Shown: positions 12,587-22,471 of the stretch, piece by piece
Position numbering within the stretch: the stretch's first letter is position 1
Layout: each line of letters starts with the position of its first letter
Origin: Oikopleura dioica
Taxonomy: Eukaryota; Chordata; Appendicularia; Copelata; Oikopleuridae
Length of the DNA stretch: 64,000 bases
Assembly (NCBI GenBank): GCA_907165135.1
Contig: OU015569.1
Span: 8,184,501 to 8,248,500, forward strand
Direction: 5' to 3'
Notes under the pieces: generated by a model
Seen by the model: the letters and a program-made list of their open reading frames with translations, nothing else
Told to the model about the DNA's origin: nothing
Database searches by the model: none
Translations under genes and position numbers: made by a program

Positions 12587-13261
12587 TTAGTCGTATGACT
12601 GACCCGAGTTTGTGCCGATGTTTAGAGGTTCGACGGGCCTCGTTTCACGGTGTGCTCGTTTTGTATGTTTCGGGAGATGAGCTGCTCCAACTTCGGTTAA
12701 AGTCGCATTCGGATCGGCGCCGGCTGAGTATTGACGATCTGGTGAAGACTTTGGACGGGTTCTTTTCTTGCTGTTTTCAGTTGCTGAGCCCTCAACTACT
12801 GTTGAATTTTGTTTATCGACTGACATATGGCTATTGTCGGGCGCAGCAACCTCCGAAATCACTGTAGCATCAGCTGACATGTCCTCGGCAGTTTCATAAA
12901 GAGTACCACCAGAGTACCAGCGATCTGACGGCTCGGCTGGAGCTACCGACGAGTCCAAAATAGATGTAGCGGTTGTATCTCCCAGATTTTCCATGTCCAA
13001 TCGGCGTCTACTTTCCAAAATAGGTGATAGAGATGATCTTGGCGGTTTTTCCATAGCAACCATCGGAGTCGACGCGACCTGAGAAGATTTCCTCCCCCCA
13101 TGCGACTTCGACCCGGACTTTTCCATCGGTTTGGAAGTAGGAACAGGCGATTTTTGTGGGACTTTCGACTTAACGATTTCGGTTAAATGTGGGAATACGT
13201 ACTCGGCCTCGTAGTAATCAATCCAGCGTAAGTCGTGATTTCGTTCTGCGGCGTGAACCAC
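12587..13261 (-). CDS. retrotransposon pol C-terminal tail (frame-shifted from integrase)
   Basis: Open frame of 224 codons directly following the integrase frame. Its upstream part, read back past the ATG, continues naturally as the end of the integrase C-terminal module (a block ending in HREHVVHAAERN), so it is a continuation of pol displaced by one base near 13292, not a separate protein. The remainder is Ser/Pro/Lys-rich and low in cysteine, with no hydrophobic segment or signal peptide, which argues against an envelope protein. Function of the roughly 190-residue extension is unknown. Confidence 0.6.
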   Translation of the reverse strand: MVHAAERNHDLRWIDYYEAEYVFPHLTEIVKSKVPQKSPVPTSKPMEKSGSKSHGGRKSSQVASTPMVAMEKPPRSSLSPILESRRRLDMENLGDTTATSILDSSVAPAEPSDRWYSGGTLYETAEDMSADATVISEVAAPDNSHMSVDKQNSTVVEGSATENSKKRTRPKSSPDRQYSAGADPNATLTEVGAAHLPKHTKRAHRETRPVEPLNIGTNSGQSYD

Positions 13262-13280
13262 GTGTTCTCGATGGATGAAA

Positions 13281-15431
13281 TCACGTTGTCCTTTTATCTT
13301 CGACCATGACGACCCAGTCGTTGCTCGAAACGGCTTTCAGGGGACCTACCCAGCGTTCCTTCTTGCTTTTAGCGTCGGTCAGGTTTTCTCGCTTCATGTA
13401 CACGACAGCGCCAGCGGGGATTGGTCTCGGCTTAGGCTCGTTTTTCAGCCTGTGCTCCATGGCTCGGTCAGCAGCTTCCATCGCAGTTTTCACAATGGCT
13501 TCCGCCGATTTCGCTAAAGCTCCAACATTGAGACCAAACACCTGAGGTGTTTCCGCTGTCATTTCTGCGCCAGTAGAGTGGGTGAAAGTACTTTTTCGGC
13601 CAAACCAAACTTCTCGCGGTGAAATTTTCGTGCTTTTGTTTTTCACACTATTGAGCGCGCGCATCACGTGGGGAACGCAGTCGGCCCAAGTTTTTCGACC
13701 GGAAGATGAGTTGACCATGCAGAATAGACTGTTTTTGATAGTCCGATTCGCTCTTTCTGCGAAAGCGTTTGATTGAGGGTGAAATGCGGTACTTATTGTA
13801 TGTTTTATCTGGTTAAGCTTACACATTTCGTCAATCACGCTTGCGCAGAAGTGGGTACCTCTGTCACTGTGTAGATGTTTCGGCAAGAAATCCATGGGAA
13901 GGAAGACCTTGTAGATGAGCGCTTTTGCAGCGCAGATAGCAGTGTCGGACCGCGTCGGAATGCACCAAGTGTAGCGAGAGAAAGTGTCCGCCACCACCAA
14001 ATAATACTTGAATCCGCCAGCGGGAGGCATACAAGCGAAATCGATCTGAATCGATTCGCCAGCTGTTTTTCCACGACGAAGGGTTCCAAGTGGCGGTTTG
14101 GTACGAGTTCCAGCAGATCCTTTTCTGCGTAGGCAAGGGACGCAGCTGTGGACGTAGTTAGAAACATCGTCTTGAAATGAAGGCCACCAAACGTCCTCTA
14201 ATCGCTCTAAAGTCCGCGGCTCGCCCAGATGACCGGACAAGTCGTGAGCTAGAAAGAGAAAGTGACTTTTTACCGCTTCCGGTACCACCGCCCGCGCGCC
14301 AGATTTGAATTGACACATCAAGCACCCGGTAGTGTTATCCAGGAACAGAGCTTTTTCCATCTTGAGTAGAGACGATTGTCGGTGGTCGGAGTCCTTCACC
14401 AGCGATTTTATGTCCAGTGGCTCCTTACCAGATTCCAGAAAAGTGATGATTGCACTCAGAGCAGAGTCCTCCCTTTGATAGTCCAGAATGTTATTATAAT
14501 TCGCTGACACCAACGGAATCTCCATTGGCGCCGCGATAGCCTTGACGTTTACCTTATGTATCTTCACCTCTGATAAAGTGATTTTCTCCGGAAACTGATT
14601 TTCGTTCCAGAAAGGGACGAAGACACGTACTGGTGAATTCTTGTCGATTTCGTACTCGCGACCAACGGGAAACTCAGAGTCGTATCCAAGTGATTTGTCG
14701 TCCTCGCCAGGTCTGCGGCTCATAAAGTCGGCGAATTGATTTTCTGATCCCTTGATGTAGACAATGTGAAAATCGAATTCTTCCAATCGGCTTTGCCATC
14801 GGCTTATTTTAGAATTCTTGAACTTCTTTTTGTGTAGGAAGATCAAAGATCGGTGGTCTGTGTGAATCTGAAAGAATCTACCTTTCAGGAGCTTTTCCAG
14901 TCGCTCGCAGCACCAGACAATGCTAAACATTTCCTTTTCTGAAGTGTTCCATTTTCTTTCAGCTTTGTTGAAGGTGTGGGAAATCGCGCTTACTAGGTGC
15001 ACTCTCCCGCCATACTCTTGTAGCAGGACGCCACCCGCTGCGTACAGGCTCGCGTCTGTGTAGAGATGAAAAGACTCGTCAAAGTTAGGAAAACTTATGA
15101 CTGGAGTCTCGGAGAGTCGTCGTTGAATTTCCTTGAGCGCCAAATCCGCTTCTTTGGTCCACTTGAAACAATTTGTTTCGTTCGCCGAATTTCGAACATC
15201 GTTTATGGGCTTCATTCTGCTCGAGAAGCAACCGGATGAAATAGCTTCGCCCATTTTCGTTTCTAGAAAACCTCGGATCCAATTCAATGACCCGATTAAT
15301 GAAGCTAACTCCTTTTGGGAGCGTGGGGGTTTCATCTGACGAAGAGCGGAGACTTGCGCAGGGTCCGGTTTGATTCCATCTTCGTTGATGATTCGGCCCA
15401 AAAGTGAGCTTCGGATTGTAGGAAAGAGCAC
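13281..15431 (-). CDS. retrotransposon RNase H and integrase
   Basis: Begins with the RT thumb/connection region (GRIINEDGIKPDP) and continues with RNase H (YTDASLYAAGG, and HTDHRSL with its acidic residue). The integrase follows: the HHCC zinc module (HDLSGHLG and HSCVPC), the catalytic core with first Asp in QIDFACMPP, second Asp in HSDRGTHF and the Glu in AFAERANRT, then a GPL-type C-terminal module. It overlaps the RT frame at 15332-15431 in another frame; the shift maps to a homopolymer at 15400-15403. Another shift separates it from its C-terminal tail at about 13292. Confidence 0.88.
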   Translation of the reverse strand: MLFPTIRSSLLGRIINEDGIKPDPAQVSALRQMKPPRSQKELASLIGSLNWIRGFLETKMGEAISSGCFSSRMKPINDVRNSANETNCFKWTKEADLALKEIQRRLSETPVISFPNFDESFHLYTDASLYAAGGVLLQEYGGRVHLVSAISHTFNKAERKWNTSEKEMFSIVWCCERLEKLLKGRFFQIHTDHRSLIFLHKKKFKNSKISRWQSRLEEFDFHIVYIKGSENQFADFMSRRPGEDDKSLGYDSEFPVGREYEIDKNSPVRVFVPFWNENQFPEKITLSEVKIHKVNVKAIAAPMEIPLVSANYNNILDYQREDSALSAIITFLESGKEPLDIKSLVKDSDHRQSSLLKMEKALFLDNTTGCLMCQFKSGARAVVPEAVKSHFLFLAHDLSGHLGEPRTLERLEDVWWPSFQDDVSNYVHSCVPCLRRKGSAGTRTKPPLGTLRRGKTAGESIQIDFACMPPAGGFKYYLVVADTFSRYTWCIPTRSDTAICAAKALIYKVFLPMDFLPKHLHSDRGTHFCASVIDEMCKLNQIKHTISTAFHPQSNAFAERANRTIKNSLFCMVNSSSGRKTWADCVPHVMRALNSVKNKSTKISPREVWFGRKSTFTHSTGAEMTAETPQVFGLNVGALAKSAEAIVKTAMEAADRAMEHRLKNEPKPRPIPAGAVVYMKRENLTDAKSKKERWVGPLKAVSSNDWVVMVEDKRTT

Positions 15432-16192
15432 TTTTCGCCCTTGAGTTTAGCGTTAAACTTGCGGAGCGCGATGAATAGGTTTCGGAGAGTGTTGTAATAG
15501 CAGCTGAAAGTCTTCCCAAAACACACTATGTCATCGATATAAGAAAGCATCTTTTTCCTGGTGGGGCTTGAGTCGAGAATTGTGTTTACGACGCGCGAGA
15601 ATATATTCCCCGAGCATCGATAACCGAATGGTAGTCTGCAGAAGGCGTAAGATTTCCCACCCCACTGGAAGGAAGTCTTGTACCTGTCGCTTTTCTTTAC
15701 AGGGCACTGCCAATATCCACTTCGTAGATCAACTGTGGCGAAAAACTTATTGCCCGGTCCAATGTTCGCAATCGTATCCTCCATGCTTGGGAGATGGTAA
15801 GGGTCGGATTTGTCGGAGAGGCATTTGTTCAGGCTGTTTTTGTAGTTGATGCAGAAGCGCATTTCCCCAGATTTCTTAGGAATAGGCAATACCGGGCTGT
15901 TAAACCCTTTCTGGTCTTTGATCTCTTCTATTATTTTCGTTTCGAGCAGTTCGGAGATGTGATCGCTGACCTGACCATGAAAAGCTTGCGGAATCGGGTG
16001 TTGACTGATGTTTCGACTCGTACCATCAGTCGGGATTTCGATCTCGAACGGGAATTCACCCATTTTTGACCGTCGCAGCCGAATCTGTCGTCGAATTCCA
16101 AACACAGCTCGGCGACCATCTTCTTTTGCCCCGGGTCTGCGTCTGCTGGTAGGGTTATTCCGAGTTTTTGCTTCGCTAGCTGAATGGGGCAC
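15332..16192 (-). CDS. retrotransposon reverse transcriptase
   Basis: Ty3/gypsy-like RT fingers and palm: FNSPVLPIPKKSGEMR, FFATVDLRSGYWQ, LPFGYRCSGNIFSR, and the active-site YIDD box. The frame opens around 16066, where it departs from the gag-protease frame at a run of five T on the plus strand (16063-16067). A programmed -1 shift between protease and RT is possible. A simple indel is equally possible, because other breaks in this window also fall in homopolymers. Confidence 0.87.
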   Translation of the reverse strand: MPHSASEAKTRNNPTSRRRPGAKEDGRRAVFGIRRQIRLRRSKMGEFPFEIEIPTDGTSRNISQHPIPQAFHGQVSDHISELLETKIIEEIKDQKGFNSPVLPIPKKSGEMRFCINYKNSLNKCLSDKSDPYHLPSMEDTIANIGPGNKFFATVDLRSGYWQCPVKKSDRYKTSFQWGGKSYAFCRLPFGYRCSGNIFSRVVNTILDSSPTRKKMLSYIDDIVCFGKTFSCYYNTLRNLFIALRKFNAKLKGEKCSFLQSEAHFWAESSTKMESNRTLRKSPLFVR

Positions 16193-17736
16193 CTGGCTGC
16201 GTTCTTGTTCGGCGCGTCCAGCTTTGGGACTTCTCGTGGTGGTTGAGTGCGGGACCGATCGCTGTCTTTGACCGCTGATCTAGTCGTCAAGTATTTCTTG
16301 ATTTTGGTCCGCTTCACTCCGTCCAGCTTCACCACTTGAGTCTCAGTTTGTGTGAAGGCTTCGTTGTAGCAAAATGAGAGAGTACGATTCTTATTGTCGA
16401 CTGTGAAGCTGTCCGTCATCGCATTCTCTAGTATATCGCGGCCCAGTAGACTTGGGTATTTACTGCCTGGCATAATGGTGAGATTCAGGGAGAATGCAGG
16501 GCCACCATTGAATGATAAGCGGCAGGGAAGGATACCCATCGGCTGCTCGGCGGGAATATTTGGGCTGAAACCGGTGACCTTGAAGGGACAGGGCTTCAGC
16601 ATCTGGAGAAATTCGTCGGGAACGTAAGCAGCGGACAGACAGGAGGACTCGGCTCCGCTGTCGACTTCCATCGATACGTCAAAACTTTTAGAGCCCGTAA
16701 TGATGGTAGCCGAAGCGAAATAAGCCTTTCCTGGTCGCTTCTTCTTCACTGTGTAAAAGTGAACGTCGAATGGTTGGAAATCTTCAACGTTCTTAGTCGT
16801 ATTTATCTTCTTGGATTCTGGTTGTTTATCGTCTTTCCCATCCTTAGAATCGTTGCTGGCGCGCTTAGCATTCTTCTTCTTTTTGTTCTTATTTCTGTTG
16901 AAGTGCTGGGAGACGGTCGCGCTGTCAACTCGATTCTGTCTTGTGGATTGGGCGAGACGGCAGAGTTCGTTGATATCGTAAACTTTTGATAGGCTTGGAA
17001 GGATTGCGTTGAAAACGTCTGGTTCTTCTTTCCTAAGATTCAAGTACAGCATCATCGTCGAGAATATGTCAAATATTTCATCGACCCCGGCGTCGGCTGA
17101 CTTCTCTTGTCGGTAAGAGTTCAAAGTCGCTTGCTTCGCCTCGTTCATCTTTTGCAAGACGTTGGCGGTGTAGTGTGCAAACGGCTTCGAATGGTCGTAT
17201 TCGACGTCGAAAACTTCGCTTAGCTTCAGTAAGTAGTGACTCTTCGCGGCGAATGATTTCTCTAGCAGCGCCTTGGCCGATTTCCAGTCTTGACAATTCA
17301 GAAATTCGGTTCCAAGTGAGCGTTCGATGTTCAAGTCGAAGTGGCTGTACACTGCTGCGATGAAAGGCTGTTCACGTGAAGGTCTGTCGCGGACGTAGGC
17401 GCGGTGATAAATGTCGGCTCTGCCCAAGAAGGTGTTGAAAGATGTGTTGCATGCGGCGTCCAGCTTCGGCAAGTCTTGGACGTGACGAGACCAGGTAGTG
17501 GCCACCCATGCTTCTTCTCTCATTGTCGCATTCGTAGAGTCTTTTCCTTGATCGAGCTCGCAGGTAAGAAGCGTTGTACTGAGCTGTTCTAATTTTACTC
17601 TGCTTTCTGTGATCAAGGGCTCTAGGCTTGGCTTTAGTGATTCGTCATTTCGCACTTGTTCTTCGAGGTAGTTTACTCGATCGTTTATGCTTCTTATTTC
17701 GGTGACGGTTTCTAGCAGTGATTTGTTCGCCGCCAT
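15931..17736 (-). CDS. retrotransposon gag-protease polyprotein
   Basis: 601-codon frame starting MAANKSLLETVTEI. The N-terminal half is helical and gag-like. The region at about 16870-16930 is very basic (RNKNKKKKNAKR) and replaces the CCHC knuckle, which is absent, as the nucleic-acid-binding tail. The aspartic protease follows, with active-site VDSGAES (D-S-G) and a later LLGRDIL that matches the ILGRD block of Ty3/gypsy proteases. Sequence after about 16066 is out of frame with RT and is not expected to be meaningful. Confidence 0.83.
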   Translation of the reverse strand: MAANKSLLETVTEIRSINDRVNYLEEQVRNDESLKPSLEPLITESRVKLEQLSTTLLTCELDQGKDSTNATMREEAWVATTWSRHVQDLPKLDAACNTSFNTFLGRADIYHRAYVRDRPSREQPFIAAVYSHFDLNIERSLGTEFLNCQDWKSAKALLEKSFAAKSHYLLKLSEVFDVEYDHSKPFAHYTANVLQKMNEAKQATLNSYRQEKSADAGVDEIFDIFSTMMLYLNLRKEEPDVFNAILPSLSKVYDINELCRLAQSTRQNRVDSATVSQHFNRNKNKKKKNAKRASNDSKDGKDDKQPESKKINTTKNVEDFQPFDVHFYTVKKKRPGKAYFASATIITGSKSFDVSMEVDSGAESSCLSAAYVPDEFLQMLKPCPFKVTGFSPNIPAEQPMGILPCRLSFNGGPAFSLNLTIMPGSKYPSLLGRDILENAMTDSFTVDNKNRTLSFCYNEAFTQTETQVVKLDGVKRTKIKKYLTTRSAVKDSDRSRTQPPREVPKLDAPNKNAARCPIQLAKQKLGITLPADADPGQKKMVAELCLEFDDRFGCDGQKWVNSRSRSKSRLMVRVETSVNTRFRKLFMVRSAITSPNCSKRK

Positions 17737-18227
17737 AGCTCGAAATATATCGGCAGTAAGGGTTTATGGGCCTTGGATTACCTTTCAGGCCCTCAGAAAA
17801 TACTGCGACTAAAAGTCGCAATATGATGAGCTGAGGTGCCTTTTGCGCAAACGCCCGACGATTTCTCTGTCCAGCGATTGTCGAAATTTCAAGGTCTGGT
17901 CCAAGGGTCGATTCTTCGTAAACTTCTCTCGATTTTTGGTGAAAAGTGGCGAAAGAATTATGTTTTTCTCAGTATTTTAGGTTTTCCCCGGCGTGCGTGC
18001 GTGGTTGCGTGGGCGCGACTTTCGGCGCGTGGGTCGTGGTGGCGCTCGTGCGGTGGCGCTCGCTCGGGGTGGTGTTGGTGTGGTGCGGAAAATTCTCTGA
18101 GTGGAGTTTCTCCGGCGGCGCGGTGGCGGTTGGTGATTCGGTTCCCCTCGACTCCGCTGACGGCCAATCAGCGTCCAAGTTGCGAAACTTCGGTTGTCGA
18201 TGGCGGAAAAATTTACCTTTTCTCCAA

Positions 18228-18246
18228 CGGGACTACTCTGATACCA
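18228..18246 (-). other. primer binding site of the retrotransposon
   Basis: On the minus strand, one base after the 5' LTR, the sequence reads TGGTATCAGAGTAG. The first 11 bases match the usual primer site for initiator methionine tRNA. Confidence 0.7.
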
Positions 18247-18247
18247 C

Positions 18248-18503
18248 TGAAGGGATCCTAGCTTCTGCTGAATCTCCCACTTCTAGCGTAGTTTGCCTGC
18301 TCTCTATATCTGGACGAGTGAAGAAAACGAGTAAAGTATCTTTGACGTCTGTATTTCGAGCTGGAGTAAAATAGAGGTTAATTCACGAACTGCGTGAATT
18401 ACCGAATGGAGAGAAATACACGGCGGCGACCGAGCAAAGCTCGATCTAGATAAGCAAGTGACCTTAGGGGACGAGGGAGTCTAACGAATCTAAGATCCCA
18501 ATA
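18248..18503 (-). repeat. 5' LTR (right copy)
   Basis: 256 bp, identical by eye to 12025-12280; drives the minus-strand element. Followed by the right CTTA target duplication at 18504-18507. Confidence 0.93.
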
Positions 18504-19106
18504 CTTATCTCCGAGCCCGTCAAGTCCGAGAATACGTCACCCTTTAAAAGAGGTGCCAAAAGTCACTCCAGTCTTAACCGGTAAACGCCTTAATCAAGTC
18601 AGATTTGTCTGCCCTCGCTGTTATCCTTTCTCTAATACAAGTAGTAACTATCACCTAAGTTTCCGCAAAGAGTCGCGCAAAAATGGCCAGCTGGAAAGAA
18701 ATAGTTCTAGTGCAAATGAAAGAAGCATCACCTCCCTAAATCGTGTGGACGCTCATAATCGTGGTACACCACCAAGTCTCCAGGCGCACTTAGGTGGAAA
18801 CTTTAGAGCCCCGACCTCTGTTTCGAAGAAGAAAAAGAAATCAAGGTAAGTCGCTTTTGTTTTCGGCACCGCTCAACTTTGATCTAGTTTCTTCGATAAA
18901 GTAAAGACGAAGCTGCACTTCAAGAAGCCAGAAGGTGGTGTAGAGCGAGTTGAGACACCCACTGGTGGCTGGATGAATACTTCTCTATCGCCGAGCAAAT
19001 CAGGTACCCTCTAGACTTAAATAGTTCTTGTAGGCTTCTAGATACGAATGAGCTTCCCAACGCCGACGTAGTTAAAATGACGCCAGGACGAAAATCAATA
19101 GGATAA
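18504..19106 (+). CDS. unrecognised coiled-coil protein, 3' part (gene split by retrotransposon)
   Basis: Continuation of the gene that begins at 10467. With one CTTA copy and the element removed, the interrupted exon reads DSIHSL directly into ISEPVKSENTSPFKRG in the same frame. Further exons encode Ser/Lys-rich sequence (SVSKKKKKSR) and FFDKVKTKLHFKKPEGG. The last exon ends MTPGRKSIG followed by TAA at 19104-19106. Introns are short GT-AG. The next gene starts about 130 bp downstream, so this is probably the first gene of an operon whose leader gene carries the insertion. Confidence 0.6.
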
Positions 19107-19239
19107 ATTGAAAATCACGATGACTTTTTAACTGCTCGATTACTGCCAAACTAAAACCGAGAGATTGCAACCTATACACAAAACTAGCTGAATTACGGAA
19201 TAAATAGTCAATTTTCTTCAGATGTCTAAGTCAATGTAG

Positions 19240-22200
19240 ATGGGATTTTTATTGGCGTTCTTTTCGGGATCGCATTTACAGTCGCAGCATTATACTTGTC
19301 AATAGCTTATTTACGTTATGAGCCTCCAAGGTAAATACTGAGCTCATCAAGGGACGCTTGTTAATAACTATTCTTTGTCTAGAATAGTCAGGCCGATCCA
19401 AGAACCAAGTCTTCCAACGCGCCTTTATGAACTGCTGAATAAAAGAGATGACTGGTTTAACTATTTGATCGCATTTGTCTACCGTGAGCTCTGTTATTCT
19501 GATGCCCTGCATCAGTTTGCTGTCAAGAAGATAAATGTTGAACTCGAGGAAGTGAAGGATAGCTCCAAGAAGGTCCTTCAGAAGCTTGCATTGAAAGATT
19601 ATGAATTTGGCTCTGTCATCCCGATTTTCTCTAGCCACGGATCGAATTTTTACTGTTTTGTAGTACCGTTTGATAAAGAACGAGGAATTTAATCCTAGGA
19701 AAGATTCCGGTTAACAGAGCCTGAAGGCGTTGACTGCGATGTTTGGACAGATTCTATATCGATCGAGTTCGACCTCGACTACGATGTCGGTGGTGCGCAA
19801 ATCGACGCCAACCGTGATCCAGCTCCAATTCAAGTCTCAGCCGAATGTTGGCCGATACTCTTTTCTTCTTCAGTAACTGTTATGATCAAAATATTCAAAA
19901 TAAAAGGAAGAGCTCGTCTCCATCTCACACGAAGGCCCTTCCCTTACTGGTATATTTCGTTTATGGAAAAGCCCGAGTTGGACTTCCGAGTTGAAACCAA
20001 TCTCAACAATCGCTATTCAAAGACAATCGAAAACCTCTTTGCAAGTCATATGATTAGAATGGTTCAGGTAACTATGTTTTATAGATTCTATGTGCAAATT
20101 TATTTTATCATTATTTGTATCACAAACTATCGTTTTATATCAGGCTCAATCTCACGGCGGTTTTTTAAGCGGCGCCACACAGTTCCGAATTTCAAACTGC
20201 GTCAAAGTCCTTTCTTTTCGAACGAGCACTTCGATTTGAAGTACCGGCCAGGAGACCCTGAGCGCGAGCTTATCAAAACGACACGAAGCGAGCTATCTAT
20301 AACAGCGAAAAGAGGACGAGGCTTTCCATGCCTATTCAATTCACCCACTAGCACTTCATCCTGCTGTTTCGTTACATTCCTCGTTTGTGATAAAACATAC
20401 GCAGAGCTCCAAACAAATCCCGACAAGAATGTGTCTGCAACGCAAACTGATTTTGAAGCAGGGGACGGCTTGGACGATGCCCCTGGATCTCGCTCGTACG
20501 ACTCCATCGCCGAAATGCAAGAGCGAGAAGAAAAACTTGACGAGTTCGTTAATATCACTGTTGGCAAAAAGAAAAACATAGCTCTGGCAGATGATGAAAC
20601 TGAAGGCGATATTGTAGAAGCTGGAGAGAACTTTAGTCCGCAAGTGGGACGAGAAAGCAAACGCGCCAAGCTGATGGGTCTCGCGCGAAATCTCAGAGAC
20701 CATGCGAAGGAATTACCAGTGCTACGAAATAGAAAGAAAGAATCTTCCCAGGCGACGCCCAGCCAAACATCAACCCCCCGAAAGTCAGACCAAGAAATTC
20801 CTCCCATTCCCAAGACGAAGCCGGAGCGCCTCGATTCCAACTCACTCTGGAATATTATATCGTCACAAGATCGCTTTTATCGCACAAAAGTTGCGCAACA
20901 ATCCAACAATACGTACCAATGGCGTTATCAAACTTTTAAAACTCACATTTCCACGGATCTAAACTCGTTGCTGGTAGGAGTCTGGGAAAAGCCACACGGT
21001 GTAGAAGAACCGAACCTTCTTGGGATCGCGGAAGTGCCAATCGACACGATTCTTCTCAAGGCAACGCAGACATTGAGGTAATAAGCAATTGCATACGATC
21101 AAACTGATAACGCTTTGAATAGCAAGTCGTTTCAGCGCAAAATCAAACTTTCGCAGCCACCTAACTTCGTCGAAGAGCGTTTCAGAGCCGCAGTTGGCCC
21201 CATAAATACAAATCGAGGATTTAGACCTGAATTCGCCATCGGTGACTTAACACTAGAGTTCGCGCTTACGATTGAGAGAGAACCCTCAGTACCAAAAACA
21301 ACATCAAATGTTCAAACGGAATATGAAAAATCAGATGCTCAGAATACATTTCAGGTAATTTGGGTGCTCCTCTCATTTCGTTAGTATTTCAAAATTATAA
21401 TTCAGCAAGCGCCAACGCTTGAGCCATCAAGCCGTGGCCGTATCTTTGGAAATATCAGAAACAAGTTTTGGAACGAAAAACACCAAAAATCCGACACTAC
21501 TCAACCAGCGAACTCTAGCCCTAGGTCAACACCAAAAGCTATGAATGTGAGGCCGCAATCTAGGGAGGATAGGTATGGATTTTAAATGTAAAAATATTGC
21601 ATTTTTACATCTTATTAAGCCAAATCGAAGATGAGTGTGAGGAGGTTGAGGTGGGCACTCCAGTTGATGATCGAGAGATTTTGATGATGAGTCAAGTACA
21701 CAAATATCAACCTGATTTAGGTAAAAGGGACTATTCAGGCCTCTATTATATATTTGGATTATACGATCTCGAGCAGTGGAGCATTTAATCCTTTACATTT
21801 TATCAACAAAACTCGTATTCTTAAGAGCATCCATTTATTTTTTTTATTCTTAAGTTGCCAAAAACCAAGAAGACATGTTCGCTGTATTGGCCAAAGCTGA
21901 AGGATCGAAAATATTCAGCGATCTTCCCGTGGAAGAACGAAAGTTTGCGATCGAAAAAGAAATGAGCAAAATAGAAGGAGAGATTGAAGCTGAACTTGGT
22001 AGGAAGCATTTGATGCAGCTTGAGTTTCAGTGCAATCCAGACTCAATATCGCTCGAGAATAACATCAAAAAGTGCGCAGGTAACGGCCAAGTAGCGTTTT
22101 TCGTTGGCGATAAAGCAAAGTATAGAGCGAGTTACATCTCTACAGACTCTTCTGATGACTTACACCTCTGCAATGCAAGATACCGAACTAGATCCGAAAA

Positions 22201-22426
22201 CCAAATAAGGATGCCTCATTTCACCGCCTGTTTCACTTGTTGTCAAATCATATTTCTTCATTACAGATACCCAAGATTATATTTTTCGAAGTTTTCTTTT
22301 GCCAGGTCTTCATTTAAATACAACTCAAGGAAAAGTAGTCCGTCAAATTCAGAAGTTTCCTCTTTCCCATTTTACACTCTTCATATACCTGTGCAATTAG
22401 TTGTTTTTCTGCTGCTTTTTTTCTGA
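19240..22426 (+). CDS. PDZD8: PDZD8-like SMP-domain lipid transfer protein
   Basis: Probable ER membrane protein acting at organelle contact sites. An N-terminal transmembrane segment (IFIGVLFGIAFTVAALYL, about 19245-19310) is followed by an SMP (lipid-transfer) domain: WFNYLIAFVYREL, PFPYWYISFMEKPELDF and FKRRHTVPNFKLRQSPFF, the last close to PDZD8. A C2-like region follows, then Lys/Ser-rich linkers, and a C-terminal coil (VEERKFAIEKEMSKIEGEIE). I see no PDZ domain and no C1 zinc finger. Two frame breaks occur at T runs (19246-19250 and 20161-20166). TTTTCTTCAG at 19212-19221 is a trans-splice-like acceptor. The 3' end is uncertain; the stop at 22424-22426 lies only 45 bp from the next start. 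Confidence 0.65.
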
Positions 22427-22471
22427 AAATTTATCCGTGAGTTCAAATCATATCTTACTTTATATTTTTAG

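Larger units (their letters stand above)
12025..18503 (-). mobile_element. Ty3/gypsy-type LTR retrotransposon, recent insertion
   Basis: A complete 6,479-bp element in antisense orientation to its host gene. Two 256-bp LTRs (12025-12280 and 18248-18503) look identical base for base. A tRNA-type primer binding site sits one base inside the 5' LTR (18228-18246). A G-run (ATGGGGG on the minus strand, 12281-12287) abuts the 3' LTR and fits a polypurine tract. Order of domains: gag, protease, reverse transcriptase, RNase H, integrase, i.e. Ty3/gypsy order. No envelope-like protein was seen. Coding capacity is split over four frames by single-base shifts. Larvacean 'Tor' elements are the obvious family to compare; membership is inference. 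Confidence 0.93.

Noticed and set aside
12587-13261. Possible envelope gene of the retrotransposon
   Set aside because: No signal peptide, no membrane segment, few cysteines; its start continues the integrase C-terminus, so it is displaced pol sequence.
17836-18374. Plus-strand open frames around the GC-rich patch beside the right LTR
   Set aside because: They overlap the element's untranslated leader and the LTR itself, and have no protein features.
20202-20840. 212-codon minus-strand open frame
   Set aside because: Ser/Phe-rich antisense shadow of the PDZD8-like coding exon.
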